DNA from: Polytrichum commune
Lineage: Eukaryota > Streptophyta > Polytrichopsida > Polytrichales > Polytrichaceae
Direction of reading: 5' to 3'
Assembly (NCBI GenBank): GCA_950295325.1
Contig: OX485803.1
Span: forward strand, 39,635,554-39,699,553
Length of the DNA: 64,000 nucleotides
The notes below the pieces were generated by a model. It was not told the DNA's origin. It saw only the letters and a list, made by a program, of their open reading frames with translations, and did not search any database. How positions within the stretch are numbered: the first letter of the stretch is position 1; each line of letters opens with the position of its first letter. Below, in pieces: positions 25,505 to 38,029 of the stretch. The position numbers and the translations under genes were made by a program.

Positions 25505-28500
25505 CTAGTAACCACCACCTCGGCGACTATTACGACCCCCTCTCCATCCTCCCCTGCCCCCTCCTCTTCCTCTCCCACCACCATTTCCTCCTCCTGTACC
25601 AAGGCCTGCTAAAGCTCTATTCACTAGTTGATTTGAACCCATTTGTGGTGCTCCTCGACCCCTCTTTGGGGCGGATGACCCTCTTCCATTTACAGCCGTA
25701 ACTTGCCGCTTTGTGCTGCCAAGCAGAATAAGAATAATTATGCATTAAGTCTTCAGGATAAAACTCCCCGTCAATTGGCTAAAACGTGAATTTGAGAGCT
25801 AATCCAGTCACGCAAGTTATCTTGAGGCTTGAATTAACATGCTCAACGAGTGGTATTAGGCTATTAAAAACTGAATTTCTAGATTGTCATACCTAGGATC
25901 AGTGGGCCAAGATAGCCTTGCTAGGCTGACTCTGGATTTAGAACAGTGGGTCCTATGGGCAAACCCTGAAGTTCTTTCAAAGTTTTTGGGATAGTAATAG
26001 GAGGTCCAAGGAGTTTCACCCAGTTGTCAAAATTAGGCAGAGTCACACAACAAGCTAACAAGCTCAACAGAAAACTCAAAGAGGGACCAAGCTCCAAATT
26101 TGGTCATCTTTGAGGTACTTTGGGCATAACTCTACTATCACATGCTTTAGGAACTTTCAGAGTTATCCTTTTAACTCAAGTGTGCTGTGTCTCCTACAAT
26201 TGTCCATTGGTTGTTTTACATACAACAACATCTATTATTTCCTTTCCACTTGTTGTGCACACTCAGAGGTAGTGTTTGAATTTGAATAAGAGCAGAGCAA
26301 CCTATCCCAGTACATAGAGGATCACTGTCATTAGCACCACTTGACATGCCCAAAATGAGTGACCCTCAATGAACCAAAATAGAGTATTCTTTGCTCAAAC
26401 CTCCACAGTACTAACTCTGAGCACACACAAAAAACTTACTGAACAACAAAGGTGTTGTATGCAGAACCACCAACAATAATTGAAGTGTAGTGACACCTAA
26501 AAGAAACCAGCCAAAAGGGATTTCCCTCACCAGCAATTTTCTATTAGTGTGATTCTCACATTTCAAAACAAAGACCTAAATATTCAAGCAAATTTGAATA
26601 AAATACTAGGGGTGAATATGCATTATTACCCTGTAGAAGCAGATTGTGTTTGTGCCTGAGCTGGTGCTGAAGCTGGAGGTGGTGCTGGCTTTGTGATCTC
26701 TTTCCAAGACAAGTTTATTGCTTTATCTTTTCCGAAAAAGGGAGGTACCTTTTGATGTAAGGGCTGCACAATCAAACTTTGCCTCAGTACTGCTGTACAG
26801 CAGCACTGGCATTTTGTTGCAAAAAGGACCACACTTGGAACAGACGATTAGATTGGATGACTCCCCCCCAAATTAGCCAAAGATTGGGGAACACAAAAAA
26901 AATGAGGAATGATTAGATTAAACAACTTGCACTTGACAAATAATAGCCAAAACCACATGAAATTTCACTCACCTGGGCTAGAGTTAGAATATTGTTGCAG
27001 GAGCGAAGTCTTGCACTCGCGCTTTGTTTTTTGGCTTTCTGTCCAGTGAAAAAGAAAGTTAAATCCACTGAGGTCAACAATATCTATGGCCATGTTCAAA
27101 GTGTGACACACATTTTCACAATAGGTTACAGCATGAATGAAGTTTGTCAATTTCAAATGGAAACCTCTAATTTCAAGGTAAACATGTTGAATGCATTATT
27201 AAAGACCCCTTATTTCCAAATAAAATCTAATAAAATAGAAGGTACATAATCAGTAATTTACCACTTCCACTTTTTCAGCATCAGATTTGGCAGCAGACAT
27301 TGCCTTGTTGAGCTCAGTCATACCCTGTGCCAACTTCTTGTTCGAAGCTTTTGCTAGATCCTCCACCACTGTTAATCTGAAATTAAATCACTGCGAACTT
27401 ATTGAACTTGAACTTGCAAAATATGTATATTCAAAGTGAAGGAGCTTGACCACCTTCACATCACTGGAACCTATTTGTTAGAACTCTTCTAGAGCATGCC
27501 CCTGCCTATTCCTTGTTCTTTATACCTGCCAAGCTCATATTCCAGATCTCTTGTATGCAATCTAAGAGAATGGAAGCCAACCTAATGGAGCACAATCATC
27601 TATTAGTTTCAAGTAACCACAAGAATCTTATATCACGTCAGCATTCTAGATTATGAGGAATCGAATAATATATGCTCATGGGTACCAAAGCATCCACCAT
27701 TGTGTGAAAATAATCTACCTTTCATTGAAGTCTGCAAAAAGCTCAGTGAAGTCCTCTCCTAGGCGATCTGAAGGTTGACCTGTCACTATCTTGTAACCAC
27801 ATAAACTGTTCGTCGTATTGGGTGTCTGTATTTCCAGCAAGACAGAGAGTGAGAAATGCACAAGAAAAAGCTTACTCCTCCCTCCATGGATATTACTTGT
27901 ATCATAACATTATCACAACCAAAGCATGTGTGCTTATATATTGAAATGTTCCTTCAATGTGCAGATGATTACACCAACAACAAAGCATTAGGGACTTCAA
28001 AAGAAAGATCAGTTCACCTTGTGAGCCAGTTCATGAAACACATATAACAAGCACTCGACATAAGTAAAATGCAATTCTTCTGCTGTTTTTCTTCGCGGCA
28101 TGTATTTCTGCATTGATTCAGATTTCTTAGTGACAGCCCTTGTCCCAGTACAACAATCTCAACATGAGAACTATCACACTACACATGGTGCCAACAGAAA
28201 CACTTTAGAGCCACCTTGAGAGTTGTAGCACAAAGACACTATTCTAGCAGTTCATTCAAGAAAACAAACAGAGTACCTTGGATTGTAACATCACAAAGAT
28301 CAGTAATATGGAGCCTAATATCCAACTAAAAACCCACATTGGACTCACAAGCAGAGGAAGCACAACATATTAGAAGATGTAACACATGTGCAGCACACAA
28401 ACAGTGAATCACTACCTTCAAAAGTTGCATGATGGAGGGAAGAAGCTGGCGAGCATCTTGAGCAGAAGTGTATGGAGAGCCCTCGGCTAGATTTTTCAGT

Positions 28501-31500
28501 AGATCCAGCTGCTTGTCCTCAGGAAGCTGCGCTCACAAGCAGATAATGAGCCAAGTACTTCAATGTTCTACATACTATAAAATACTAGTGACAGCTAAGA
28601 TTATGGTCTTCAAGGATCGTCTCATGTACCTTATCAAACACAGGGAGCAGGTGCTTGTTGATATAATTCAAAAACTTGCTGTTTGAAGCCCCTCGCTGCA
28701 AAAACACACATCAGAAAAATTTCAAGACCAAATAAGAATACTGCTTGTGAAGATAAAAGAGACACAAGGAACTAGGGCATTTGAATTGAATTAAAAAGAT
28801 TGAAAGTACATCATTCTAGTATGCATTAAGACTTTGATCCCCACAAATACAGACCCACTATATTTCTTCAGGTGGCTATACAAATTCTGACAAGAAAGAG
28901 GAGCTACAAGCACAGACAAAAGACGTCCATCAGATATTGGGGAGAGTGTTGGAAATTCAAAGATGCTTTTATTTGGTTCACAGCCATCATCTACTATTGA
29001 CGAAGTAATCATCTCTCACCAATTCAGGAAGGTTCAAATGAGCAAAAAGAGAATAAGAAACAGTTAAAGGCAACAAAACAACTGAACTGGAGAAGGAATG
29101 CACAAGAGATAACTCTACAGTTTTCCATCAGAGACCATGACATGTTTTGAAATCAGCACAACCGGATTAGTGGTAAGCAACACTTTTACAATTTCAAGAA
29201 GATAATTATTTAAATTACCTCTCATCACTTCCATGCATTTATTACAAATGTTGAGAACAGATAGAAAAACTGATCAGATGTGGCTAGACACAGGAGTGTA
29301 AAAAGATACTTACAGCATAGAAAGGGAGAGCCATGTTCAAGCATGACATCAATCGATCAATGTGGTCAGCATCAGTTATCTGCAAGATTCAAAACCCACC
29401 AACAGAATGAAAAATCGCCTTATTTGCTGACGTGTAGATTCAGAACTACCGGTTAATAACAGCATGGACATTCTTTAAATGAATCAGCATTATTGACGAA
29501 CAGCATCTCAGACTACTGTTCGTTTTGGTGTCCAGCACTGCAGTATCTCTCATAGACCCTGCCTCAGGTGCCGAGAGAGTGTCATCATTGAAGCCAGCTA
29601 CATCAGAATCCTTTTCAACCCTGCTATCAACTATAATCAAAATGTAGTTGCTCAAATAATTATCAGCAACCTGACCAGGATTGGATCAAACTTAAAATGC
29701 AGCTTTTCAAAGACATGAATAGAATTGGCAGGTAGAACACAAGATGGAAGGACACAATAAAACGAACATTGAAGACTGCATCCAAATCAGCTTGACCCTC
29801 AACAATCTCCAAAAGCTCTTGGACACGTTCTGTTGAGGCCTTGTCACCAAAGAGGGCCAAGCTCTTGAGGAAGTCCATAAACATCTTGAATTCTGCCCCT
29901 GTCACATCTTGAAGACTCTGCATCACCACTAGCCTCAGTTGCAAATTCTGCACCAGCCATGCATGGCACATAGTATAATATAAATCACAAACAATCCCAC
30001 AATGTTACACAGACATGCTCACAGATTAGGGGGTAGCCTAAAACTCTTGCAAAATAAAACCACTAGCAATTCAATGGCCTAATGCAGCTATTGTCTCAAT
30101 CCAAGCCTAGGTTATTGCAGAGCGGTTATATTTCCAAGAATAAGTAGGGAAAGTGTAAATATCACTAGATATATTTAACTGTAATAGAGAAATTTGAACG
30201 CTCTGACCAGAGCCTTTAACAGGAGAACTAGTGGCCAAACTGACCTTCTTAATAAGATCTGTGATGTGCCTTTCCATTTCCTCCTGAGGATGCAATAGCT
30301 CCTTTCTGATAGGAAACACCTGTAACATAGTGTACTTGCATTAAGCTAATATTCTATGCAAAGAAAATACGAGAAGCAACTGGCTTCCACATCAAGGTAA
30401 AGGGAAAACTAGCTTGAAACCATTGAGTGCTAAATTTTTAACTGTCTACATCATCCAGCACAGCAGTGAAAGAGAATTCTCTACAACAACAAAACTTGAT
30501 ATTTCTTCAGCTGATGTTAGCTTCACAAACGAATAGCAGGTTATCAAACAGGAGGAGCATGTTTTAATGAATTAGGCAGGCAAGTCAAAGATTCAGAAGG
30601 TGAAATAGGGGCTTACTTTCTCTTTCACAAAGGTGAGGACCTTGTCTCGGAGATTTTCATCTGAGTTCTCAATGTGCTTGAACAGAGCTGTTAAAGAACC
30701 TGCAATGAACACAAGGCACTGAATTTGTGATACCGTTCTAATTTGAATGAACATTCTCCCCAGGAATATAAATCTTGATGTTTCATAACAGATGAAATGG
30801 TTTGTTTTGAAAATAAATTGGACCAATACAAATGAAAAGGACCTATCATCTCTTGCAAAAGACATAGTGGAATGTCATGTTACAAACTGCACAACGGCAA
30901 TCACCTAGAGCCTCACCATTCAAAAGCCAGTAGCTCAACAAAGACAAAGAGAGTACCTTTGGTATCTTGTCGAAGCACAGACATCAATGCCTTTTGAGCA
31001 GCATCTCTTTCCAATCCCTCATCTGGTCCAAAGACAAACATTCACAATCTCAGAAAGTGTCTAAATGCATCTGAAAGCTATTAGAAATGTTTGACCAAAT
31101 ACACTTCAAAAGCTCATGGCCCAAAACAAACCTGCAAGAAGTAGTTGGCCTAAAACATCTGCTATTTTTGGCAAATGTTGCGGAGTATCCTTGCATAAGA
31201 GTGGCAGCCCTCGAATTGCTTGTACTCGAATCTGCCAACCATCCCATCATATATCGTTTCAATATCTTTTAAAAATGAGAAAAAATTAGATTGGAGGGGG
31301 CCTCCTTCATGGCACACATTACCAGAAGAGAGTGCAATTTCAAGGCACACGGGCTTAACCTCAACAACTTAAACCCCTTCCCACGTCACACAGGTACAAT
31401 CTCACACAGGTAAAGAAGTCAAAAAGAATAAATTCCTGGCTGATGATAATATCTAGCTCAGTTATGTGCACTTAACAATAACAGCCCAACCAACATTCTT

Positions 31501-32964
31501 GAACTGAAATATTGAGATCCCTCATTGTTCAGAATTTCCGATAAGCTACATTGTTGCTCCTACTTGAGTTCCAAAACCCTAACTTTCTCTCAAGGGCGGC
31601 AAGCAGTTCCTGTTGATTTCTGGTATCAAAAACCCCTGAGCACTCCCACATAGGTATTCAACAACCGACCAGCCTAAAAGAATAGCACTTAGACGATTAA
31701 GCCTTTAAAAAGGTTCTTGCAAGAGGCAAATGCTGACCTATTACAGCGTCTGTGCAATCGGAACAGAAAATCCAAATGCTAATACATGAGCCTCGATGAG
31801 CCTCTCAATAACGACGGCAAGATGATGGACGACTACACTTATTCGATGTCAGATTTCAACTTATTAACAGCTGCTGTCTTCCAATTAAAATCCACACTCG
31901 AGGAGTTCAACCCAACTAGGATACCCTATATTTGACAAACAACCAAAAGCGCTCCTCCAATTCTTCTGTACAACCAAGTAAGCCTGATAATACCATCAGA
32001 ACCTAAAGTTGCTGTGAAGTGTTTTAGTTTCACAAACTGCATGAGATGACACTTTAAACAAGGTGGTTCAGACCTAACCCTATGCATCCAAGAATGGTAT
32101 AAGTTGGAAATGGCGCTAATGGCAGCATGTTGACCTATTACAGCGTCATTGTGAACGGCCAATAAACTAAAATGCTTAAACTCGAACCTTGATAAGCTTC
32201 ACAATAAAAGACGGCAAGATGATGGAGGAGGACTAAAGTTATTGGGTGTCGGATTTTCACTAATTAGCCTGTACTGGTGTCCGATTAAAACACACACTCC
32301 GGGGGAGTTCAACCCTACTAGGATATCCTATAGTTGAAAAACAAACAGAAGAGTTTCTCCAATTCTTGTGTACAGGGATAGAAGCCTGATGACCATCAAA
32401 CTAAAGTTTCCGTGAATTTATTTAGTTTCACAAACTACATGAGATGACACTTCGAACAAGGTGGTTCAGACCTAACCATATGCATATCCAAGAAAATGTT
32501 AAGGTTGAAAATAAATGGTGCTAACCCCTAGTTCATCCTCCTCGCACAAATCCAGTTGAGCGTTGATAGCTTGCGAGGAAAGAGTGGGGAAGTGCTTGAA
32601 AAAGCGAGGAATAAGCTGCGCGGCCAGCTGCTTAGACTTGGCATTTCCTTTTGCCGCAGAGATAATTCCCAGATAATCTGCTTCGTTCTGTCCCAACAGC
32701 AGCATCAGCAAAGCAGCGGATAAGCAATCACCACAACGGATCCAAGTTGCTGCCACTCTCCCTGAATAAATAATCAGGGGGCCTGCACACCAATGATGAT
32801 GCCCCTGCCAACGGAAATGCTAACTTCCAAGAGTTTATAAAAACTTCCACGTATGCGGATGAGGGCGAGTTTAGGAGCACCTTGGACTTGTCCTTGGACT
32901 CATTGAGCCGCTCCCCGTATTGATACAGCATCTCAATAGCATCCTCCGTTGCAACCACCGCCAT
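25505..32964 (-). CDS. API5: Apoptosis inhibitor 5 homologue (API5/AAC-11)
   Basis: Sixteen exons, read right to left, join in phase: 32964-32881, 32687-32526, 31231-31132, 31022-30957, 30699-30617, 30319-30245, 29947-29768, 29379-29314, 28695-28630, 28526-28416, 28107-28018, 27825-27719, 27376-27262, 27038-26973, 26763-26630 and 25715-25505, giving 571 residues. Typical API5 blocks are AAQLIPRFFKHFP and INAQLDLCEED in exon 2, EGQADLDAVFN in exon 7, HFTYVECLLYVFHEL in exon 11 and KVPPFFG with LSWKE in exon 15. The N-terminal ~500 residues form the all-helical HEAT/ARM-like scaffold; the last exon encodes an RGG-rich basic tail, as expected for RNA contact. Known roles: a nuclear anti-apoptotic factor in animals; in rice, API5 works with UAP56-type DEAD-box helicases in tapetal cell death. 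A role in nuclear RNA processing is inferred here. Confidence 0.95.
31734..32525. repeat. Tandem duplication inside API5 intron 2
   Basis: Two diverged units with a period of about 399 bp: GACCTATTACAGCGTC starts at 31734 and again at 32133, and the matches continue through the AACAAGGTGGTTCAGACCTAA block to the unit ends. The right unit ends exactly at the exon 2 splice donor. The left unit ends in a sequence resembling that donor region (ATTAGCGCCATTTCC on the minus strand against GTTAGCACCATTTAT). Confidence 0.75.
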
Positions 32965-33410
32965 GATGGCAAACCCTCAAACCCTCAAAACCTCAAAACC
33001 TCAGAGAGAAAAAAAGCACAATCAACCCGACCGGCCCCCGAAGCTTCAATAAAACCCCGCAACCTAACGCTTCTTCACTCCAGGCCTCCTGCCCCGCACA
33101 CCTGGAATGCGTCCCCAAACCCCTCCGAAGAAGCCTACAGTGCACCGATAATTTTCAAAAAAATCGCAAATAATCAATTAAAACTCGAAAAAATAAATAC
33201 AAAGCAGCGGGAACCGCAAGATGGAGTGTGATACTGAGTTCCTTTGAGTGTGCGGGGCTTAGGAGGATCCAAAAGGGTGGGAATAAACGTCGAAGTGCAG
33301 ACAACGAGGAGGAAGAGAGAGAGAAGGCCAAGCGGAGGTGTGTGTGTATACCACTGAACCGTCCCTCCGCCCTTCGGAATCTAGCCCTTTCCTAGATTTC
33401 AGGGACTCCC
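32965..33410 (-). promoter_or_regulatory. API5 promoter and leader region
   Basis: Immediately upstream of the API5 start on the minus strand. It begins with a run of AACCCTCAAA-type units (32972-33002) that are likely leader. I cannot place a TATA box or a transcription start with confidence. Confidence 0.4.
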
Positions 33411-34895
33411 CTCGCTTTGGCATCTAGGAACGCTCTTGATTCTGGACTTTGGCAGGGCTGCGTCGGAGGAAACAGAGTACCTAGTGTGCGTCCTTGAGTC
33501 GAAGGTTTCCAAATGTTCCAAAGCCTTCTTCTTATCTTGCCAATTGCTATGTAGTGATGTGTTGATGGAATGCTAATGTTTATTTGTTTGTTATTTTTAT
33601 TGTGCTATGCCATTTTTGTCCATGTTGGAATCTTAGGAGTGGCAACATGACATAACCGCACAAACAACATTGTTGAGGGCCGGTTCACCCGGGTCTCAAG
33701 TCCCTTGAGGTCAATCCGTGCAATCTCAACCATTGAGACCATGGAAGTTGGCACTTACCACTTCACACAGGGTCCCAGGTATGACATGGATGCCTATATG
33801 GCAACACTTTTGAAGGTGAGGTTTGGGACTTGTGCTGAGAGTGGGTCGAGCAAAAAGCTAGACCCAACTCCAACACAAGTCCCACAAGTTCTTTTGCATA
33901 AAATAATTAAGATCCGACTTTAATGAACATAATTCATATTTTAATGTATAACAATATTTAACCATGTGGGTCAATTCCACCGACCATGGTACATTCTAAC
34001 TTTATTATGTGGGCCCTCCAAACAAAAGTTGGGATATTCAGTTATGTTCCTACATTCAAGCCAAATGTCAAAAAAAATTGGGTGGCATTATATTCCCAAC
34101 ACTATCCATAGGAAGTATTATTCATCCAGGCACTATTCACTAAAACTATTATGTATAGCATTATTATTCACTAAAAATACTGACATTATTTACAACATTC
34201 ATATCATTCATATCAACATTGTTCATTCTCCGTATCAGCATCATTTTTTTCTATTATCTAAATTTCTTCCCGTGAATGTAAGAGAGTGGAGGCCCTTGTC
34301 GAATGCTAAATATAAAAATGGAACATGATCATACAACTGAATAATGTTATGTGGTTTCTTCAGGCTCAAAAGTTGGGACTCTGCCTCCATGTTGGGACTT
34401 GCTAACATGATTGAGACTTGGGACCCCATGTGAACCGGCCCTAAGACTTGGCTAATCCATTTGCCCAAATTGATAGCCTACTAGGCAAGCAAGCATATTT
34501 AAGGTGAGTAGAAACACATGTAAGCTATATTCGGCTTTAATGCATGTAGGCCGAATCCCCCTCGCTCTAGTATCTAGGAAGGGTCAAGATTATGGACTTT
34601 GGTTGGGGTTGAGTCGGAGGATCGGAGTAGTGTGCGTCCATGAGTCGAAGGTTTTCGGAATGTCCCAAAGGAAGCCTTCATGCCTCCAAGTCAACTTTAT
34701 GTGTTAAGGGAATTTTAGTGCTTTGGTGCATGTTGGAAATGTCTTAGGGATGGTGACACAACCGCTTAACATTGTTAAAACCCCCGTATGCTAATCCATT
34801 GACTTATTTAATAGCCTAGCAAGCAAATTTAGGGTAGTAGGATCCCATGTAAGTTAGTGCATCCAATCTTAATGCGTATGGAGTCAATTCCTTAT
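33411..34895. repeat. Direct duplication upstream of API5, left unit split by a MITE
   Basis: Unit A (33411-34560) and unit B (34561 to about 34895) share CTCGCT...TCTAGGAA, GGACTTTGG, GTGTGCGTCC-TGAGTCGAAGG, AAGCCTTC and AACATTGTT in the same order. Unit A is interrupted after AACATTGTT by the MITE at 33677-34441 and then continues (GCTAATCCATT, GCAAGCAA). Without the MITE both units are about 335-385 bp. Confidence 0.75.
33677..34441. mobile_element. PIF/Harbinger-type MITE, family A copy 2
   Basis: A 765-bp element with the same terminal inverted repeats as the element at 2462-2853 (GGGCCGGTTCAC ... GTGAACCGGCCC), in the opposite orientation and with ~370 bp more interior. The shared interior includes the GGGTCGAGC-AAAA-GCTAGACCC hairpin. 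Flanks are TGA (left) and TAA (right). The duplicated neighbouring unit B keeps a GTTAA empty site, so the original 3-bp duplication was probably TAA. Confidence 0.8.
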
Positions 34896-35039
34896 TCTTG
34901 TTGCAATCAACCCTTTATTCTTTATCAAAGAGTGAGGCCACCCCAACCTCAATTCCATCCTCAAAACTAAACCTCAATACCTCAAGAACAATAAACGTTT
35001 GGAAAGGGTCATGTTCTCACCCCAATCTTAACCCCAACC
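34896..35039. other. Left outer part of an inverted-repeat element
   Basis: Rich in CCTCAATACCTCAA-type units. A diverged complement near 35850-35900 suggests the foldback element at 35040-35800 extends this far, but the ends are unclear. Confidence 0.35.
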
Positions 35040-35800
35040 TCAATACCTCAATACTCTTTTGGTAAGATGAATTTACATAAGTGCAAACTTGAGCTCATGA
35101 TTTAGCAAAACAATTTAGCAATAGGTTTTACCAATTTTATTGGAATCATGAACCAAGTTCATTATATAGGTAATCATTTTAACTAGAACTTTCAACCAAT
35201 TTCACTACATGTTATGAACAATTTCATGAATTGATACCCATATTCACAACTTCACAAAATCACTTTCATGAAATGTATAACTTTATTTCACAAAGAACAT
35301 CACATCACATCACATCATGTATAGGATTTTCCTAATCGCTCCCTACACTGCACAACTAGACACCACACTCCAACTACATTGGGTTTGTGTTGCTTGCTTT
35401 GAGTATAATAATCAAAGACCATAGAAGAATTGACATTGCTTGCTTCAGGCTTTGAGGTATTGTAATGAAAAACCAAAGAAAATTTGATGTCAAGGCTACA
35501 CACATAACAAAGAGGAAGGCAAAGAATGTGAAACGAGGAGGTAAGAAGTTGAAAAGTTGAAATTACGAAACCACAAAGTGCGAATAAGATTTATGAAATT
35601 AGTTTACATGATTCATGAAGTTGCTAGATGTAAAGGTTGTGAAATTGAGGTGTGACACATGTCAAGTCAGTTTAAAAGGTTCATGAAATTGGTAGAACAT
35701 TGTGGTAACATTGGTAGGAAGGTTCATGAATGAGCTTAGACCCTTCATAAAATTAAGTTTGCACTTTTGTGAAGTCATCTTACCAAAGGAGTATTTCAAG
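35040..35800. mobile_element. Foldback-type element with long inverted arms
   Basis: The left arm (35049-35090, AATACTCTTTTGGTAAGATG then GTGCAAACTT) is the inverse of the right arm (35757-35796) with few mismatches. Weaker inverted similarity, with many TTCATGAA units, continues inward. No transposase frame is visible. The outer borders and any target duplication are uncertain. Confidence 0.5.
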
Positions 35801-35903
35801 AACCAAAGCTTTGAAACAAGAGTATAGATTAAGGCCAAAGACATTCCACCCCTACCTCAATCACAACCTCAAATTTTCAATAAGAATGATACCTCACACT
35901 CTT

Positions 35904-35919
35904 GGGGGGGGGGGGGGGG
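35904..35919. repeat. 16-G homopolymer tract
   Basis: An uninterrupted run of G, preceded by CTCACACTCTT. It is a slippage-prone tract whose length is uncertain in any assembly. Confidence 0.85.
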
Positions 35920-36829
35920 TCCGCCCTTCATAACATGTATGAGTCTATGTGAGTGCACGAAAGGGGTATTAATTTAAAATGTGCCATACTACATGGACAT
36001 ATGCTACACAAATTATAACTTGTAGTTATGTACATGTATGGAGGACCTCTAGAAAATATACAACATTTGTACTTATATGACAGGGTTGCTAGACCCTATG
36101 GGATAAGTGTTTAATAAACCCTCACATGAAGCTAGAATTGTCAAAAAATATGGTAGACCAAAAAAAAAGAGCTCAAATTAAGGTTTGGTTTGTTGAAAGG
36201 GTTTATAAGATGCATAGAATATTTGGTAGTTGTTAGGTGGAGTATATATAGGGGTCCAATTGACTTGATGAACTGTCCATCAAACATGGAGGTTGGTTTA
36301 TGTTGTGTAAAAAAAGGAACCAACAATAAGTGGACTTTATAATCTTACTGTTCATTTGATGATAGGTTTAGAAACAATAATTACATTAGCTTTATGACTT
36401 ATATCATAGGCTTAGATGCGTATGAGTTACATCCCGGGGTTGAAAAAGTCTTCAACAAGATCAATGAATGTTAGGGCTTTACATTAGATATATGAGAGGG
36501 GTTCATTATTATTCAAATGTAATTTGTATACTTATATTAATGACTCTATGTAAATTTAATATTCTTTATGTATACGTATTGTCAACTATAATTTTATCAT
36601 TGAAATTGTATGTATATTGCTTCACTTTCCAACACATAACTTGTATATAGGTTCGTTTATTTGTTTATTTATTTGCTAAAATGTTGCAAACGCATGTGGT
36701 TCTTGGTTTTTGATGAAAGGTGCACCCCCCAGGCTCACACTCATGTTGAGATTGATACCCACTCACTTAATTGTTGAACTCCAAATTATAGAGTTAGAAA
36801 TTTGACAGTGGGCACAACTCAATGAGTCT
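35920..36829. other. AT-rich intergenic DNA, no gene seen
   Basis: Short low-complexity open frames only; no family similarity recognised on either strand. Confidence 0.55.
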
Positions 36830-36832
36830 TAG

Positions 36833-37322
36833 GGCCACTTCACACACGAGACTAAGAGCCCGTGACCATTACACTTCAAGCACTTTCATTGGTGGAAATG
36901 GCGGACCCTGTCCAAGTTTGCTTCACACTACGCTTTTGGGACCAACAGATCATGTGAATGCAAGATGGATGTAAAGTCTACATGGATTCCTACATGGCAT
37001 CAAATGGATTATGTGTTCATGGTCACTTGGATTATTTTCAAAACCCACCTCTTGGACGTAGGCCTAACACAAAACCGGGAGACCTTGGCACTCCCAAATC
37101 TCACAACCATCGATTTATTCATGAGTGAGGACCCTCATGAATAGAAATTCTCATTGAAACAACCTTTGGTTGAGGGCCCAATCACATACGGCTTCACACC
37201 ACTTGAGGGTCCGTGACCGCAGTACATGATTACGGAGGTGTGTTGGGACGGCCTTTGGACACTTTCTGTTGGGCTCTCACAATTTCATGGTCACGGCTCT
37301 TGGCTCGTGTGCGGAGTGGCCC
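36833..37322. mobile_element. PIF/Harbinger-type MITE, family B
   Basis: A 490-bp element with terminal inverted repeats starting GGGCCACTTCACACACGAG (left) against GGGCCACTCCGCACACGAG (right, inverted), extending to GTGACCAT. The flanks are TTA on the left and TTG on the right, a one-mismatch 3-bp duplication. The interior has no transposase. Confidence 0.72.
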
Positions 37323-37325
37323 TTG

Positions 37326-38026
37326 TTTAGGGGCTTGTTTAGAGGGCCCTTGAAGAATTAATCTGGGAGGACTGGGATCTACTGTCTCATTTGTCAAACA
37401 AGTATTATAAGAAGGATTTGGGGGAAGGGGGGCAATGAGTAGGGCTTTGGGTTTCTTTACGGAATATATTAATTATCAATCAAATTAAAATATGGCATGT
37501 GTACTTACTTCTACTTGCATACTATTAAGTAACAATGCTACCTTTTTTATTCACACAAAATTTGTTTGGCAACAGTAGCAATACAGGTGTAGGCTTATAA
37601 ACTAAGGGTGAAATATGCACCTTGTTTTTTGGATTTCACATTTTTTTTCGTCAGCTTTATAACTTCTCAGTTTATTTTAATGTAACATCTACTCTAACTT
37701 AGAACTTCTACTGACACATGCCCAACATTTTGTCTGTTATATGCCTTAATTAGAGACTAATTAGTTTATTTTTGTGAAGGTGTCTATTTAAGAATCTTTA
37801 ACATGGTCTAGATAAATTTTCTAAGGTAACACCTAATGTAGATGCTCTTTATCATACTTAGTTAAAGAGTTGCAATGAATATTTGAAAGGGGGTTGAACT
37901 GGACAAGATTTATTCTAGTGCAATGAATTGTGCTTCATCATGTATGTGAAGTAAAAGGTGTGAAATTTGGGAGTAAAAACTGGTCCTAGCTTGGTGTGGC
38001 TTTGACAATTTTGTGTTTTAGGCGGT
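37326..38026. other. Intergenic DNA between two MITEs
   Basis: AT-rich; no gene or terminal repeat recognised. Confidence 0.55.
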
Positions 38027-38029
38027 TAA

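Noticed and set aside
25357-25602. Glu/Val-rich minus-strand frame
   Set aside because: Out-of-frame reading of the RGG-encoding last exon of API5.
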